64,000 bases of DNA from Ammoniphilus oxalaticus (GTDB lineage Bacteria; Bacillota; Bacilli; Aneurinibacillales; RAOX-1). The notes below the pieces were generated by a model. It was not told where the DNA came from, did no database searches, and worked only from the letters and a program-made list of their open reading frames with translations. Location of the stretch: NCBI RefSeq assembly GCF_003609605.1, contig NZ_MCHY01000013.1, forward strand, positions 1-64,000, written 5' to 3'. Both the position numbers and the translations under genes were made by a program. Within the stretch, counting starts at the first letter, position 1; each line of letters starts with the position of its first letter. Shown one piece after another: positions 40,909-50,034 of the stretch.

Positions 40909-41757
40909 CTAGAAAAGAGGCACAACAGATCCTTCATACTTCTCTTCGATAAACTTTTTAATTTCTGGCGAATTTAGCGCTGCTGCTAGCTTCTTGACTG
41001 CATCTCGATCCTCACCCTCGCGAACGGCTAAAATATTAGCATAGGTTTCGGCGGCAAGAGAGTCTGCCGATTCTGTAGCCAATGCGTCAGCAATTGTAAA
41101 GCCCGCGTCAATCGCATAGTTTCCATTAATGACAGCATAATCGACTTCATCAATCATCCGCGGAATTGTCGCTGCTTCCAATTCTCGAAAAACAATATTT
41201 TTTGGATTTCCTACAACATCACTTGTCGTAGCATTTAATCCCGCATCCTCATTTATCGTAATTAATCCTTGAGCTTGTAGAAGCTGTAACGCTCTTGCTT
41301 CGTTCGTTGGATCATTCGGAATCGAAATGTGCGCCCCGTTTTCTAGATCCTCTAGCGACTTTGTTTTGCCAGGGTAGATGCCTAACGGTTCAAAGTGGGT
41401 GATCGCTTCAGCGACAAGCTTTGTTCCATGTTCCTCATTGAATTTATCCATGTAAGGTTTGTGTTGGAAAAAGTTCGCGTCCAAGTCTTTGCTGTCAAGG
41501 GCCTGATTTGGAATCACATAGTCTGTAAACTCTGTAACATCAAGCGTAATTCCTTGCTCAGCCAAAAGCGGCTTCACTTCTTCTAGTATTTCCGCATGAG
41601 GTGTTGGAGAAGCGCCAACGATTAGCGTCACATTTGTGTCCGCTTCACCCGTCGCTCCTTCTTTGTTATTATCGGTAGCTTGTTGTCCACCGCCACATCC
41701 AGCCAGTAACACCAAGCCGCTAAGCAGGATTAGGAACGGCGTAAAAAACTTCTTCAT
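40909..41757 (-). CDS. metQ: MetQ/NlpA family substrate-binding lipoprotein
   Basis: 282 residues. Lipoprotein signal peptide with lipobox LLAGC (Cys about 21). NlpA fold motifs: TLIVGASPTPHAEIL, NFFQHKPYMDKFN, HFEPLGIYPGKTKSLEDL, SIPNDPTNEARAL. It binds methionine or a related ligand for an ABC importer. No MetN or MetI genes lie next to it, so it is an orphan binding protein. Confidence 0.9.
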   Translation of the reverse strand: MKKFFTPFLILLSGLVLLAGCGGGQQATDNNKEGATGEADTNVTLIVGASPTPHAEILEEVKPLLAEQGITLDVTEFTDYVIPNQALDSKDLDANFFQHKPYMDKFNEEHGTKLVAEAITHFEPLGIYPGKTKSLEDLENGAHISIPNDPTNEARALQLLQAQGLITINEDAGLNATTSDVVGNPKNIVFRELEAATIPRMIDEVDYAVINGNYAIDAGFTIADALATESADSLAAETYANILAVREGEDRDAVKKLAAALNSPEIKKFIEEKYEGSVVPLF

Positions 41758-41808
41758 CTTTAAATTCCCCCATTTTATAAAAATTGTTTTCTAACGATGA
41801 TAGCTTGT

Positions 41809-42273
41809 CTATATAAGCCCGTTAAATTGCTGCTGACGCAACGCTTCATAGAGCACAACAGCCGCTGTGTTGGACAGATTAAGCGACCTCGTCCCATTCA
41901 TCATCGGAATCCGAATCACCTGTTCGCGATGCGCCGCTAAGATAGACGCTGGAATCCCCGACGTTTCCTTGCCAAATAGGAGATAATCCCCGTCCTGATA
42001 CACAGGGTCTGTGTGATTCATGCTTCCCCCCGTCTCCACTAGGTACATCGCTCCTCCTCCCTTTTTACTTAAAAAGTCCTCATACGATTGATAGTGTGAA
42101 ATCGTGACTTCCCGCCAATAGTCTAACCCCGCCCGCTTTAAATACTTGTCCTCCGTTGAAAATCCAAGAGGGTGAATCAAGTGCAGATGTGTCCCTGTGG
42201 CCGCGCAAGTCCTCACGATATTCCCCGTATTCGCGGGGATTTCAGGTTGATACAACACAATATGAAAAGGCAT
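41809..42273 (-). CDS. trmL: tRNA (cytidine(34)-2'-O)-methyltransferase TrmL
   Basis: 154 residues. SPOUT knot methyltransferase: PEIPANTGNIVRTCAATGTHLHLIHPLGF, YLLFGKETSGIP, VIRIPM and NLSNTAAVVLYEALRQ. It methylates the wobble base of tRNA-Leu species. Confidence 0.95.
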   Translation of the reverse strand: MPFHIVLYQPEIPANTGNIVRTCAATGTHLHLIHPLGFSTEDKYLKRAGLDYWREVTISHYQSYEDFLSKKGGGAMYLVETGGSMNHTDPVYQDGDYLLFGKETSGIPASILAAHREQVIRIPMMNGTRSLNLSNTAAVVLYEALRQQQFNGLI

Positions 42274-42367
42274 TCCCTTTCACCTCTATCCGCCGAGTCA
42301 TTATATGATGATTATACTTTTTTCTGCAAGCAAAAGAAAGAAGTTGAAGATGACAAATCCCCAACTT

Positions 42368-43336
42368 CTATTCTTTGATATGGATGAACGTATATTTTGT
42401 GTTTTCGGTCCACGCGTGAGAATCGCGATATTCCCAATAACGACGGCGGCTATTGATCGTATGCGCATTGACAAGCGGCATCCCATTCGGATCCTTGGCA
42501 ACAACGATCGTATTGTGTTGATAGCGACCGTCCCCGTCCCAGTCATAACAAATCACATCACCAATCATCAATTCTTCGGCTGATTGCTTCACCTCAGCGC
42601 GCGATCCATGTTTCGTTTTTGAATTAGTCAAATATAACATTAAACTGTGAGCGACAGACCAACTGTAGCTCCAATTTGAACTACCCTGAAACCACCAACC
42701 TTGGCCTCGTTGCCCACTGACATCTAACGAAAGACCCCCCGCATGCAAACATTGAGACACAAAGTTTGTGCAATCGACGTCAAATTTTGGATAAGCCGGA
42801 TTGTAACGATCCCACCATAGTTCCGCATAACGTTTGGCCTTGGCCCGATTGTATCTTCCTTGAGTCCGCGGTTCTTCTTCGTTTAACAGTTGCTCCTCCG
42901 TATTTGGTAGGGCTAACGTTTCGATCGCTGGTTCTTTATCTTTTTCAACAGTTTCTTTTCCTAACACATGATCTGAAACAATTCGCCATGATCCTTGCCA
43001 CTTTTTTAAAGTGAGTTTTCGTAACTGTTGCTCTTCACGCTCCATGAACTGCTGATTAATCTGGTACAGCTTCCAAAAACTCCAACTTAATACTAGGATT
43101 ACCTTATCTTCGGATTGATGAATCATTTGAAAATCTCGAATCGTTGTTTTGCTTTTTAGTGGTCTGGCATTTCGATTTTGGAGAATAGCCCGCCCGCGTA
43201 TAAGCCGCGCCTGCTCTGCGCTGTCCTCTCCGTTCGGTTCAAGATAAGATGTCAATTCTTCCGTACTGCCTTCTATATGCAGCTGGTTTAATTTTTCAAA
43301 GTATCTCTTCAACGTATTGAGCCAAGCATTTTCCAT
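42368..43336 (-). CDS. amidase-domain protein (Amidase_6)
   Basis: 322 residues. The N-terminal 120 residues form a Trp/Arg-rich domain of unknown role; the C-terminal half is an Amidase_6 domain (YNRAKAKRYAELWWDRYNPA, DVDCTNFVSQCLHAGG, GDVICYDWDGDGRYQHNTIV) with catalytic Cys and His. No signal peptide, so cytoplasmic or released on lysis. Similar proteins are common in spore formers and may act on cell wall peptides; substrate not shown. Confidence 0.85.
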   Translation of the reverse strand: MENAWLNTLKRYFEKLNQLHIEGSTEELTSYLEPNGEDSAEQARLIRGRAILQNRNARPLKSKTTIRDFQMIHQSEDKVILVLSWSFWKLYQINQQFMEREEQQLRKLTLKKWQGSWRIVSDHVLGKETVEKDKEPAIETLALPNTEEQLLNEEEPRTQGRYNRAKAKRYAELWWDRYNPAYPKFDVDCTNFVSQCLHAGGLSLDVSGQRGQGWWFQGSSNWSYSWSVAHSLMLYLTNSKTKHGSRAEVKQSAEELMIGDVICYDWDGDGRYQHNTIVVAKDPNGMPLVNAHTINSRRRYWEYRDSHAWTENTKYTFIHIKE

Positions 43337-43406
43337 TTTACATACTCCTTCACACTTATGCTTTTAGAAACTCATCGATTAAGCATATGTATGAAAGCGC
43401 CAGACT

Positions 43407-43934
43407 TTAACCAACGATCTGCTTTTCAAAGTCTAACAAGTATGTTTTTATTTCTAGTCCACCGCCATAACCAACTAGCGACCCGTTCGCCCCGATCACG
43501 CGGTGACATGGAATGAAGATGGAAAGCGGATTTCTATTGTTTGCTCCGCCGACCGCGCGAACGGCTTTCGGCGAGCCCACCGCCACTGCCACATCTTTAT
43601 AGGCGTGGACCTGACCATATGGGATATTTTGCAGTTGGCGCCACACCTTTTTTTGAAAATCCGTGCCGTATAGGTCCATTGGAACGGTAAATTCTGTCCG
43701 CTTTCCGTCAAAATATTGATCCAGTTGTTCGACCGCCTGCCGCGTCCATTCCGTTTGTTGCCCGATCAAACGATACGAATCGAGTAGTTTCTTCGCCCAT
43801 TTTCCAAGTTCCTCGAAAACAGTCGGTCCAGAACCGAAACAAACATGACAGATCCCACGTTCTGTGGCTGCCACCGTAATTGGACCGATCGGACTCGACA
43901 TCACCTCATAAAAGACATCTTGTTGCTTGCCCAT
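43407..43934 (-). CDS. ogt: methylated-DNA-protein-cysteine methyltransferase
   Basis: 175 residues. Active site motif IPCHRVIGANGSLVGYGGG with the accepting Cys, preceded by IPYGQVHAYKDVA and AVGGANNRNP. Repairs O6-methylguanine. Starts 2 bases after the queG stop and forms an operon with queG and rnhA. Confidence 0.95.
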   Translation of the reverse strand: MGKQQDVFYEVMSSPIGPITVAATERGICHVCFGSGPTVFEELGKWAKKLLDSYRLIGQQTEWTRQAVEQLDQYFDGKRTEFTVPMDLYGTDFQKKVWRQLQNIPYGQVHAYKDVAVAVGSPKAVRAVGGANNRNPLSIFIPCHRVIGANGSLVGYGGGLEIKTYLLDFEKQIVG

Positions 43935-43936
43935 CG

Positions 43937-45088
43937 TTACATCCCCTTCTTACCCTCATCAAGCATGCCCAACGCGTGGTTGATCTCTTCTTTTACTTCG
44001 TCATCTTTCTCCACGGAAAGCGCTGCGTCTAATGCTTGTCTAGCTTGCTCTCCCCCGATCTTCCCCAATGCCCACGCGGCTGTGCCGCGCAAGGGCGGTC
44101 TCACATCCTGATTTAACACCTCGATTAGATCCGGCACGGCGCTGACATCCTTAAAATGAGCCAAGCCTAAAATCGCATTGCGTTGCAGCGGTTTTTTACC
44201 GCGCCAAGCTGCCGCCGTGGGACCGAACGTTTCCCGGAATCGCTTGTTCCCAATCGTGAGCAGCGGTTTTAAGAGCGGCTTTGCCAGTTCAGGATCAGGC
44301 TGAAATTCAGGATGATGCGTGAAGTTAATCTTCCGATTTTTGGGGCATACTTGCTGACACGTATCACAGCCATAGACCCGGTTGCCGACACTTTCCCGAA
44401 ATGCTTCGGGCACATAATTTTTTAGTTGGGTAACAAAGGCCAAACACTTTTGGGAATTAAGTTGGCCAGGCTGCTCAAACGCGTCCGTCGGACAATGGTC
44501 CATACATAATGTACAGTCCCCGCACCCATCTTCAAGCGGTGTATCAGGCGGGAATGGAATCGATGTGATCATCTCCCCCAAGTAGACCCAAGAGCCGAAT
44601 TCGGGGGTAATCAAACTCGTGTTTTTCCCGACCCAGCCGAGCCCTGCCCGTTCCGCCACCGCGCGATCAGACAGCGCCCCCGTATCGACCATCGACTCAC
44701 ACTTTGCGTCGGGAACGAATTCCAATATATATTCTTCCAGTTGCTTTAATTTTCTTCTTAAAACATGATGATAGTCCTCGCCCCAAGCTGCTCTGGCAAC
44801 CATCCCGCGATATTGACCAGGCTCTGATCTCGGAGCCTCCTCGATTTTCGTTGGATAGGCAAGGGCAATCGCAATAATCGATTGAGCTTCCGGTAAAATC
44901 ATTTCAGGATGTGTTCTCATTGCTAAGTCCGCTTCCTCAAAACCGGATTCATAGCCCAGTTTTCGATGTTCAACAAGGCGTTGTTTCAATTCTAAAAAGG
45001 GGTCTGCGGAAGCAAACCCGATCTTATCGATCCCGATCGAAGCGGCGTAGTTGATTACTTTGTCCTTGAGTTGTTGAGGGGTCTGCAT
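43937..45088 (-). CDS. queG: epoxyqueuosine reductase QueG
   Basis: 383 residues; start set at the ATG at 45088, behind AGGGGTGA. Cobalamin-binding N-terminal part, SDRAVAERAGLGWVGKNTSLI, two 4Fe-4S motifs (CGDCTLCMDHCP, CDTCQQVCP) and a HEAT-repeat C-terminus (VPDLIEVLNQDVRPPLRGTA). Last step of queuosine synthesis in tRNA. A cobalamin adenosyltransferase lies nearby in the window. Confidence 0.95.
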   Translation of the reverse strand: MQTPQQLKDKVINYAASIGIDKIGFASADPFLELKQRLVEHRKLGYESGFEEADLAMRTHPEMILPEAQSIIAIALAYPTKIEEAPRSEPGQYRGMVARAAWGEDYHHVLRRKLKQLEEYILEFVPDAKCESMVDTGALSDRAVAERAGLGWVGKNTSLITPEFGSWVYLGEMITSIPFPPDTPLEDGCGDCTLCMDHCPTDAFEQPGQLNSQKCLAFVTQLKNYVPEAFRESVGNRVYGCDTCQQVCPKNRKINFTHHPEFQPDPELAKPLLKPLLTIGNKRFRETFGPTAAAWRGKKPLQRNAILGLAHFKDVSAVPDLIEVLNQDVRPPLRGTAAWALGKIGGEQARQALDAALSVEKDDEVKEEINHALGMLDEGKKGM

Positions 45089-45099
45089 CCGATTCACCC

Positions 45100-45531
45100 C
45101 TACTTTGGTGTTGCGGCTACAGCGAGCTCATCGCAACGGTTGTTATATTCATTGTCAGCATGACCCTTAACTTTTATAAATTCAACCTGATGTTTTTCGG
45201 TTAAGGCAATTAAATCTTTCCAAAGATCCTGATTCTCAACGGGTTGCTTTTTGCTATTTTTCCAGCCGTTTTTCATCCAGTTTTTATACCAGCCTTGTTT
45301 AAAACAATTCACGACGTAGGCGCTATCGCTATGAACCTTCGCTACGCACGGTTCCTTCAACGCTTTTAACGCTTGGATCACGGCCATAATTTCCATGCGG
45401 TTATTCGTCGTATCCTTCTCTCCGCCCGACATTTCTTTTTTTTGATCGCCAAACATCAACAACGCGGCCCAGCCGCCTGGACCTGGGTTGCCAGAACAAG
45501 CCCCGTCTGTGTAAATAATAACTTCTTTCAT
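45100..45531 (-). CDS. rnhA: ribonuclease HI
   Basis: 143 residues. IYTDGACSGNPGPGGWAALL, the DEDD acidic residues (Asp10, Glu48 in NNRMEIMAVIQAL, Asp70 in HSDSAYV, Asp in GHADNEYNNRCDELA). Degrades RNA in RNA-DNA hybrids. Confidence 0.97.
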   Translation of the reverse strand: MKEVIIYTDGACSGNPGPGGWAALLMFGDQKKEMSGGEKDTTNNRMEIMAVIQALKALKEPCVAKVHSDSAYVVNCFKQGWYKNWMKNGWKNSKKQPVENQDLWKDLIALTEKHQVEFIKVKGHADNEYNNRCDELAVAATPK

Positions 45532-45651
45532 TTAACTTCCTCCACTATCCATCTATTTCACCACAACGTCCCCCTAAAATGGGAGTGACGTACACGGATG
45601 CTAACTTTGGTTGAACTGTTTTTCATTATACCAAATCTCATATGCAGCCCC

Positions 45652-45680
45652 AAAAAACGAAAGCAGCCAAGCAGGCTGCC
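45652..45680 (-). terminator. terminator after YgxA-like gene
   Basis: Minus strand GCAGCC/GGCTGC stem with 5-base loop, then TTTCGTTTTTT. Confidence 0.8.
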
Positions 45681-45699
45681 TATAAAATAGTGATTTTAT

Positions 45700-46254
45700 T
45701 TAAAATTGACTATACGCTTTCAACTTGATGCCGTTCCGATCAATAATTTGTGTTCGCACAAGCGCCTTTTTCTCCATTCTTTCCAAAATGGAAATCATCT
45801 CAAACGAACGGTCATTAATGTGCGGGTGCGTTAAAATTTCTTCAATCGTCCATGCTTCTTTTCGACTCGCTAACAGATCCAATAAAAACGCTACGCCTTT
45901 TTCCAATTTTGACAGAACTAAAAAATCTAACGCCAGCAAAAACAATTCAATTCTTTTATCCAACGGCTCCTTAGAAGTAGACAATTCTTCATAAAGTTTG
46001 TAAACAGACGAATCAATGACCTTCACCTGCTTCCACAACAACATATCAGGTTGTTGACCTACTTCCAACACAGTCAAACGGGCCATGTGCTGCAGCGACT
46101 GGTGGACACGATGTAAGGAATCAAGGAAGTAACCTTTTTTCAATAATTGTTTCGCTTCCGAGTAAAGATGGACTATTTTCGTAAATTCAACAAATATGCG
46201 CTCGCTATGAACAGCTTCACGCTCAAGTTCAATCACTACATAACGGTGACTCAT
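45700..46254 (-). CDS. ygxA: YgxA-like protein (C-terminal part of family)
   Basis: 184 residues. Resembles the C-terminal half of B. subtilis YgxA (FTKIVHLYSEAKQLLKKGYFLDSLHRVHQSLQHMARLTV, LLWKQVKVIDSSVYKLYEEL); the family is usually near 290 residues with an N-terminal nucleotidyltransferase-like domain that is missing here. The start has a strong ribosome site (AGGAGGAGAGG), so this is probably a real short form. Neighbour ygzB is conserved with B. subtilis. Confidence 0.75.
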   Translation of the reverse strand: MSHRYVVIELEREAVHSERIFVEFTKIVHLYSEAKQLLKKGYFLDSLHRVHQSLQHMARLTVLEVGQQPDMLLWKQVKVIDSSVYKLYEELSTSKEPLDKRIELFLLALDFLVLSKLEKGVAFLLDLLASRKEAWTIEEILTHPHINDRSFEMISILERMEKKALVRTQIIDRNGIKLKAYSQF

Positions 46255-46390
46255 CTAACCTCTCCTCCTACATTCAAATGGAGTCACCGTATCATTTCTT
46301 CGTAACGATGTTCAATTCCTGCTTGAAAAATAAAATGACAAAAATTGAACCGATTTAAAAGACGGACAATCTGTTCTTTTTATCACGTAA

Positions 46391-46400
46391 GTGCTATACT
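46391..46400 (+). promoter_or_regulatory. extended -10 promoter of ygzB
   Basis: GTGCTATACT about 45 bases before the start codon; -35 not clear. Confidence 0.45.
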
Positions 46401-46445
46401 TACAGGTAAATCTAGGCCCTTGATCGAGTTTGGGAGGTCGAAAAC

Positions 46446-46796
46446 ATGTTATTTACCGGTAAATTAAACAGAATGAGAAATTACGCAATGTTAACCTGTT
46501 TCTTTGGAATTGGCGTTATGTATATCGGTTATGCGGGATTCGCGGGATTCCTCGGTTCATTTTTCCAATCGATGGTTTTTATGGCTGTCTTTTTCATCCT
46601 TGGATTGCTTTGTATACTAGGAAGCTGCGTTTTTTACATGTACATCGGGATGCTTTCTTCTAAAGCCCTTCAAGTAGAATGTCCGAAGTGTAATCGAATC
46701 ACAAAGTTGGTCGGTAAGACAGACGATTGTATGTATTGCAGACAGACATTGTCGATTGACCCTCAATATGCCCCGAAGCAAGAAGCGGAAGCATAA
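46446..46796 (+). CDS. ygzB: YgzB family membrane protein (UPF0295)
   Basis: 116 residues, GTG-region ribosome site GGGAGG. Two membrane helices (YAMLTCFFGIGVMYIGYAGF, AVFFILGLLCILGSCVFYM) and a zinc-ribbon-like end (CPKCNRITKLVGKTDDCMYC). Function unknown; location beside perR is conserved in Bacillales. Confidence 0.9.
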   Translation: MLFTGKLNRMRNYAMLTCFFGIGVMYIGYAGFAGFLGSFFQSMVFMAVFFILGLLCILGSCVFYMYIGMLSSKALQVECPKCNRITKLVGKTDDCMYCRQTLSIDPQYAPKQEAEA

Positions 46797-46838
46797 GCGC
46801 GCGACTCGGCGGAGTTGCCCCGCGCTCAGTACACGCTA

Positions 46839-46886
46839 AACAGGCGTAGGAAGGAACAATACGTTTCTCCTACGCCTGTTATTTTT
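46839..46886. terminator. terminator between ygzB and perR
   Basis: AACAGGCGTAGGA/TCCTACGCCTGTT with a 16-base loop and ATTTTT on the plus side. Confidence 0.85.
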
Positions 46887-46934
46887 AGAAGACAACCCTC
46901 ACGGCAAGCACCGCTCCACTCAACTAGACCAATC

Positions 46935-47369
46935 TTAATGCTCGGCTTTCTCGCAAAGATCGCATGTTCCGTAAAATTCTAAGCGATGCGAGGAAATTAA
47001 AAAGCCGGTTGATTGTTGCGCTTCCTGTTCCAAACGAGCGATCGGCGGACGATCGAAATCAACGATCCTCCCGCAAATGGTGCATATACAATGATAATGA
47101 TCACTCATATTCCCATCAAAACGACTGGAAACATCCCCGTACGTCAGTTCTCGCACTAATCCTACTTCTTTAAACAATTTCAGATTATTGTACACAGTCG
47201 CTACACTCATATTTGGATATTCTGGCTCGATTTCCTTAAAAATTTCATCGGCCGTAGGATGAGTGATTGTCTCCATTAAATAGCTTAAAATAGCTCGCCG
47301 CTGTGGCGTCATACGGATTCCGTTATGCTTTAATTTTTCAACAGCGTGATGCAATCGCTCAGCTGACAT
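46935..47369 (-). CDS. perR: peroxide stress rep­ressor PerR
   Basis: 144 residues from the ATG at 47369. Fur family: winged helix (MTPQRRAILSYLMETITHPTADEIFKEI, MSVATVYNNLKLFKEVGLVRELTYGD), regulatory metal site SRFDGNMSDHYHCICTICG with His/Asp, and a second Cys pair (CDLC) for structural zinc. Fits PerR in having Asp before the DHYHC region and conserved neighbours. Its own promoter (47409-47438) may be autoregulated. Confidence 0.9.
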   Translation of the reverse strand: MSAERLHHAVEKLKHNGIRMTPQRRAILSYLMETITHPTADEIFKEIEPEYPNMSVATVYNNLKLFKEVGLVRELTYGDVSSRFDGNMSDHYHCICTICGRIVDFDRPPIARLEQEAQQSTGFLISSHRLEFYGTCDLCEKAEH

Positions 47370-47408
47370 CACATTACACCTCTCCATGCATGAACATTCA
47401 TTCCTTTT

Positions 47409-47438
47409 AGTTTATAAAGTATCCTAGCTTTCTGTCAA
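47409..47438 (-). promoter_or_regulatory. promoter of perR
   Basis: Perfect TTGACA, 18-base spacer, TAAACT (or TATAAA with 16). A loose Per-box-like TTATAAACTAAAA covers the -10, in line with autoregulation. Confidence 0.5.
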
Positions 47439-47460
47439 CTTATTATACGTTATTACAGTG

Positions 47461-48021
47461 TTAATCACTCGACGCTTCATGCAGTGTCGGTTCTGGTTTG
47501 CCAAGTTGGCAATTGACATAACGAGCCGCAATAAACAATAAATCAGATAGCCGATTTAAGTATTGGATGACAATGGGATTTACTTCTTCCATTCGCCCGA
47601 TCGAAATCGCCCGACGTTCGGCCCTTCTAACTACTGTTCTAGCAACATGTAACATCGCTCCCGCTTTACTTCCACCTGGCAGGATAAACTTCGAGAGCGG
47701 CTCAAGACTTAATTCCCATTGATCAATTTTTTGTTCCAAAAACAAAACATCTTCAGCGGTTATCGGCCATGTTACTTTTTTACCGCTTGGTGTCGAAAGC
47801 TCGGCTCCAACATGGAACAACTTTGTTTGAATCACATGGAACGCTTTTTGAAAATGGCCCCAGCGCCCCTCCGTTGGAATTTCAGCCATGGCTACTCCAA
47901 TGAATGAATTGGCCTCATCACATGCGCCGTATGCTTCTACACGTTCATTATCTTTGGGGACACGTTGACCATAAACGAGACTCGTTTCTCCTTTATCGCC
48001 TGATTTCGTATAAATTTTCAT
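47461..48021 (-). CDS. cob(I)alamin adenosyltransferase (PduO/MMAB type)
   Basis: 186 residues. N-terminal KSGDKGETSLVYGQRVPKDN and EAYGACDEANSFIG bind ATP; ARTVVRRAERRA and YLNRLSDLLFIAARYVN are the C-terminal signature. Makes adenosylcobalamin. Strong ribosome site AAAGGAGGAATA. Confidence 0.93.
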   Translation of the reverse strand: MKIYTKSGDKGETSLVYGQRVPKDNERVEAYGACDEANSFIGVAMAEIPTEGRWGHFQKAFHVIQTKLFHVGAELSTPSGKKVTWPITAEDVLFLEQKIDQWELSLEPLSKFILPGGSKAGAMLHVARTVVRRAERRAISIGRMEEVNPIVIQYLNRLSDLLFIAARYVNCQLGKPEPTLHEASSD

Positions 48022-48092
48022 CGACTATTCCTCCTTTGCTTCTACATTCTCAGCTAGATCTATCTGGCTTTTTTTTGGGCCCCATCGGTCGG

Positions 48093-48389
48093 TCATTGCG
48101 ATTTGGGCGGCTCGTCGCTTCTTGGATCATTTTTATTCCGTTGCTGTTGGCTTTGTCGATATTGTTCCAAAAGCTTTTGGAGAGCCTCATCAGAAACTTC
48201 AATAAAATAATCCAATTCTCTCATCGTCACTATGCAGTTGTTTCTTCCGTCAACCGTAGTGAAACGGAACAAAATTCTCCCCCCATGAACAACGTCCGCC
48301 ACTTCCCAGACAAACTTCGTGCCTGTCTTGAAGTGTTTGCCGCGACCATATGTGGGTTCAAACGGCCGATAATTCTCAACAACCCACAT
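48093..48389 (-). CDS. conserved-looking protein of unknown function
   Basis: 98 residues. Beta-rich N-terminus (KFVWEVADVVHGGRILFRFTTVDGRNN) and Gln/Asn-rich tail. Ribosome site AAAGGGAGG. No family recognised. Confidence 0.6.
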   Translation of the reverse strand: MWVVENYRPFEPTYGRGKHFKTGTKFVWEVADVVHGGRILFRFTTVDGRNNCIVTMRELDYFIEVSDEALQKLLEQYRQSQQQRNKNDPRSDEPPKSQ

Positions 48390-48452
48390 AAAATAACCTC
48401 CCTTTTTTAGATATTATGCAAGGAGAAAGGGAAGTTTTCTTAAAAAATAAGT

Positions 48453-49238
48453 TTAGGAGCCCGCTCCTTTGTAATGTCGGACCCCTACATTCCAAACAAA
48501 CAAACCAATTGCGAAAAAAATTGCCCCCATTAACGGGGTCAACCAAACATAGTTATACAATTCCTGACGCTTCAGAAAAAAAGCGGATGGATAGACGCCG
48601 ACGAATGCAAATGGCAATACCCACGTTAACAATAAACGGATCGCTTTATTATATATGTCAACGGGATAACGGCCGTAGTTTTGAATGTTGAAAATCATCG
48701 GCGAAATCCCCGTTTTCGAGTCGGAAAAAAATCCAATTGCGGCAATGCCCGTATACACACCGCCATAAATCAACACCCCAGAACCGATCAATAAAACAAA
48801 CATGAGCGGGTCATACCAGGCGACCTGCAATTTTAATTGGATGGCGGCATAGCTCATAATAATTAAGCCAGTTACCGCCCCCGCCAACGATTCGGGTTCC
48901 ATACTTTCCAACATCACTTGGAACAAATTATGGGCAGGACGCGTCAACACACGATCCATCTCCCCTTTAATAATATAGCGTTCTTGAAAATCCCATAAGT
49001 TAAAAAAGGTAGAGTAAAAAGCGTACGGGATAAGAAAAAAGCCATAGATAAAGATGATCTCATCGCGAGACCACCCTTTGATCAATGTCGTATGTTGAAA
49101 CACGACCAAAATAAAGACCAAATTGACAATCTGAAAAATAAAGTTCGACACAATTTCATTTAAAAAATCCATCCGATAGGTCAACTTTGTTTTTAAATAT
49201 TGCTTCAAATAATCCCAAAAAAGCCCAAGATAAAACAT
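48453..49238 (-). CDS. ABC-2 type permease (DUF990 family), second subunit
   Basis: 261 residues from the ATG at 49238, after AAGGAGG. Six membrane segments, TLIKGWSRDEIIFIYGFFL and FQERYIIKGEMDRVLTRPAHNLFQ are characteristic of this ABC exporter permease family. Acts with the second permease and ATPase encoded upstream; substrate unknown. Confidence 0.87.
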   Translation of the reverse strand: MFYLGLFWDYLKQYLKTKLTYRMDFLNEIVSNFIFQIVNLVFILVVFQHTTLIKGWSRDEIIFIYGFFLIPYAFYSTFFNLWDFQERYIIKGEMDRVLTRPAHNLFQVMLESMEPESLAGAVTGLIIMSYAAIQLKLQVAWYDPLMFVLLIGSGVLIYGGVYTGIAAIGFFSDSKTGISPMIFNIQNYGRYPVDIYNKAIRLLLTWVLPFAFVGVYPSAFFLKRQELYNYVWLTPLMGAIFFAIGLFVWNVGVRHYKGAGS

Positions 49239-49239
49239 G

Positions 49240-50034
49240 CTATCCTCCTTGCACAATCAAGGTTTTCTTCGCCTTCATCCAGAGCAGCTGAATCGGCGCC
49301 CACAAAACGAGTGTCCAAATAAGTTGAACACATAAGGATGTTGTAATTTGCTGTCCCGTCGTTCCACCTGTGAAAATCATGCCCGGTAAATAACTGATCG
49401 CTTGGAATGGAAGATACTCTAACACTTGTCTCGCCCATTCAGGATAAAAACTAATCGGTAAAATCAACCCCGAAAACAAATCAACAACGACCCTTTTTGC
49501 CCGCATAATCCCCTGATTGTTTAAAAGGAAAAAGGCCACAAGTCCGGTCAAAAGGTTAATTTGCGTATTGATCACAAAACTGAAAACTAAACTAACCATA
49601 TACCAGATCCATGTTACCGTATCTTGCGGAAAAACGATCGGAAATAAAAAGGAAACGATGACCATCCCTGGCACAGAGAAAAATAGCAGGCGGAAGATCC
49701 CTTCGCCAAACGCTTGCATCACTTTTACGACTAAATAGTTGTAGGGTCGAACCATTTCAATGGCCACTTTTCCGTCACGAATCTCTAGCGCCATTTCACG
49801 ATCGATATTATTAAAGTAAAACGCCCGAGCCATCCATGAAATCGCGACATACGTTGTCATCTGCCCTGCCGACAAGCCGCCCATGGTCACTTGCCCGCCA
49901 TAGATCGCATCCCATAAAAAATAGTAAGCCCCGATATTAATGGAATAGATGATGATCCCCGAATAGTAATTTACCCTGTACGCTAACATCATCAGGAAGC
50001 GGATGCGAATCACTTCCAAATACATACTAAACAT
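49240..50034 (-). CDS. ABC-2 type permease (DUF990 family), first subunit
   Basis: 264 residues from the ATG at 50034, after AAAGGGATG. Six membrane segments; the MALEIRDGKVAIEMVRPYNYLV segment is the counterpart of that in the other permease. Overlaps the ATPase gene by 8 bases. Confidence 0.87.
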   Translation of the reverse strand: MFSMYLEVIRIRFLMMLAYRVNYYSGIIIYSINIGAYYFLWDAIYGGQVTMGGLSAGQMTTYVAISWMARAFYFNNIDREMALEIRDGKVAIEMVRPYNYLVVKVMQAFGEGIFRLLFFSVPGMVIVSFLFPIVFPQDTVTWIWYMVSLVFSFVINTQINLLTGLVAFFLLNNQGIMRAKRVVVDLFSGLILPISFYPEWARQVLEYLPFQAISYLPGMIFTGGTTGQQITTSLCVQLIWTLVLWAPIQLLWMKAKKTLIVQGG

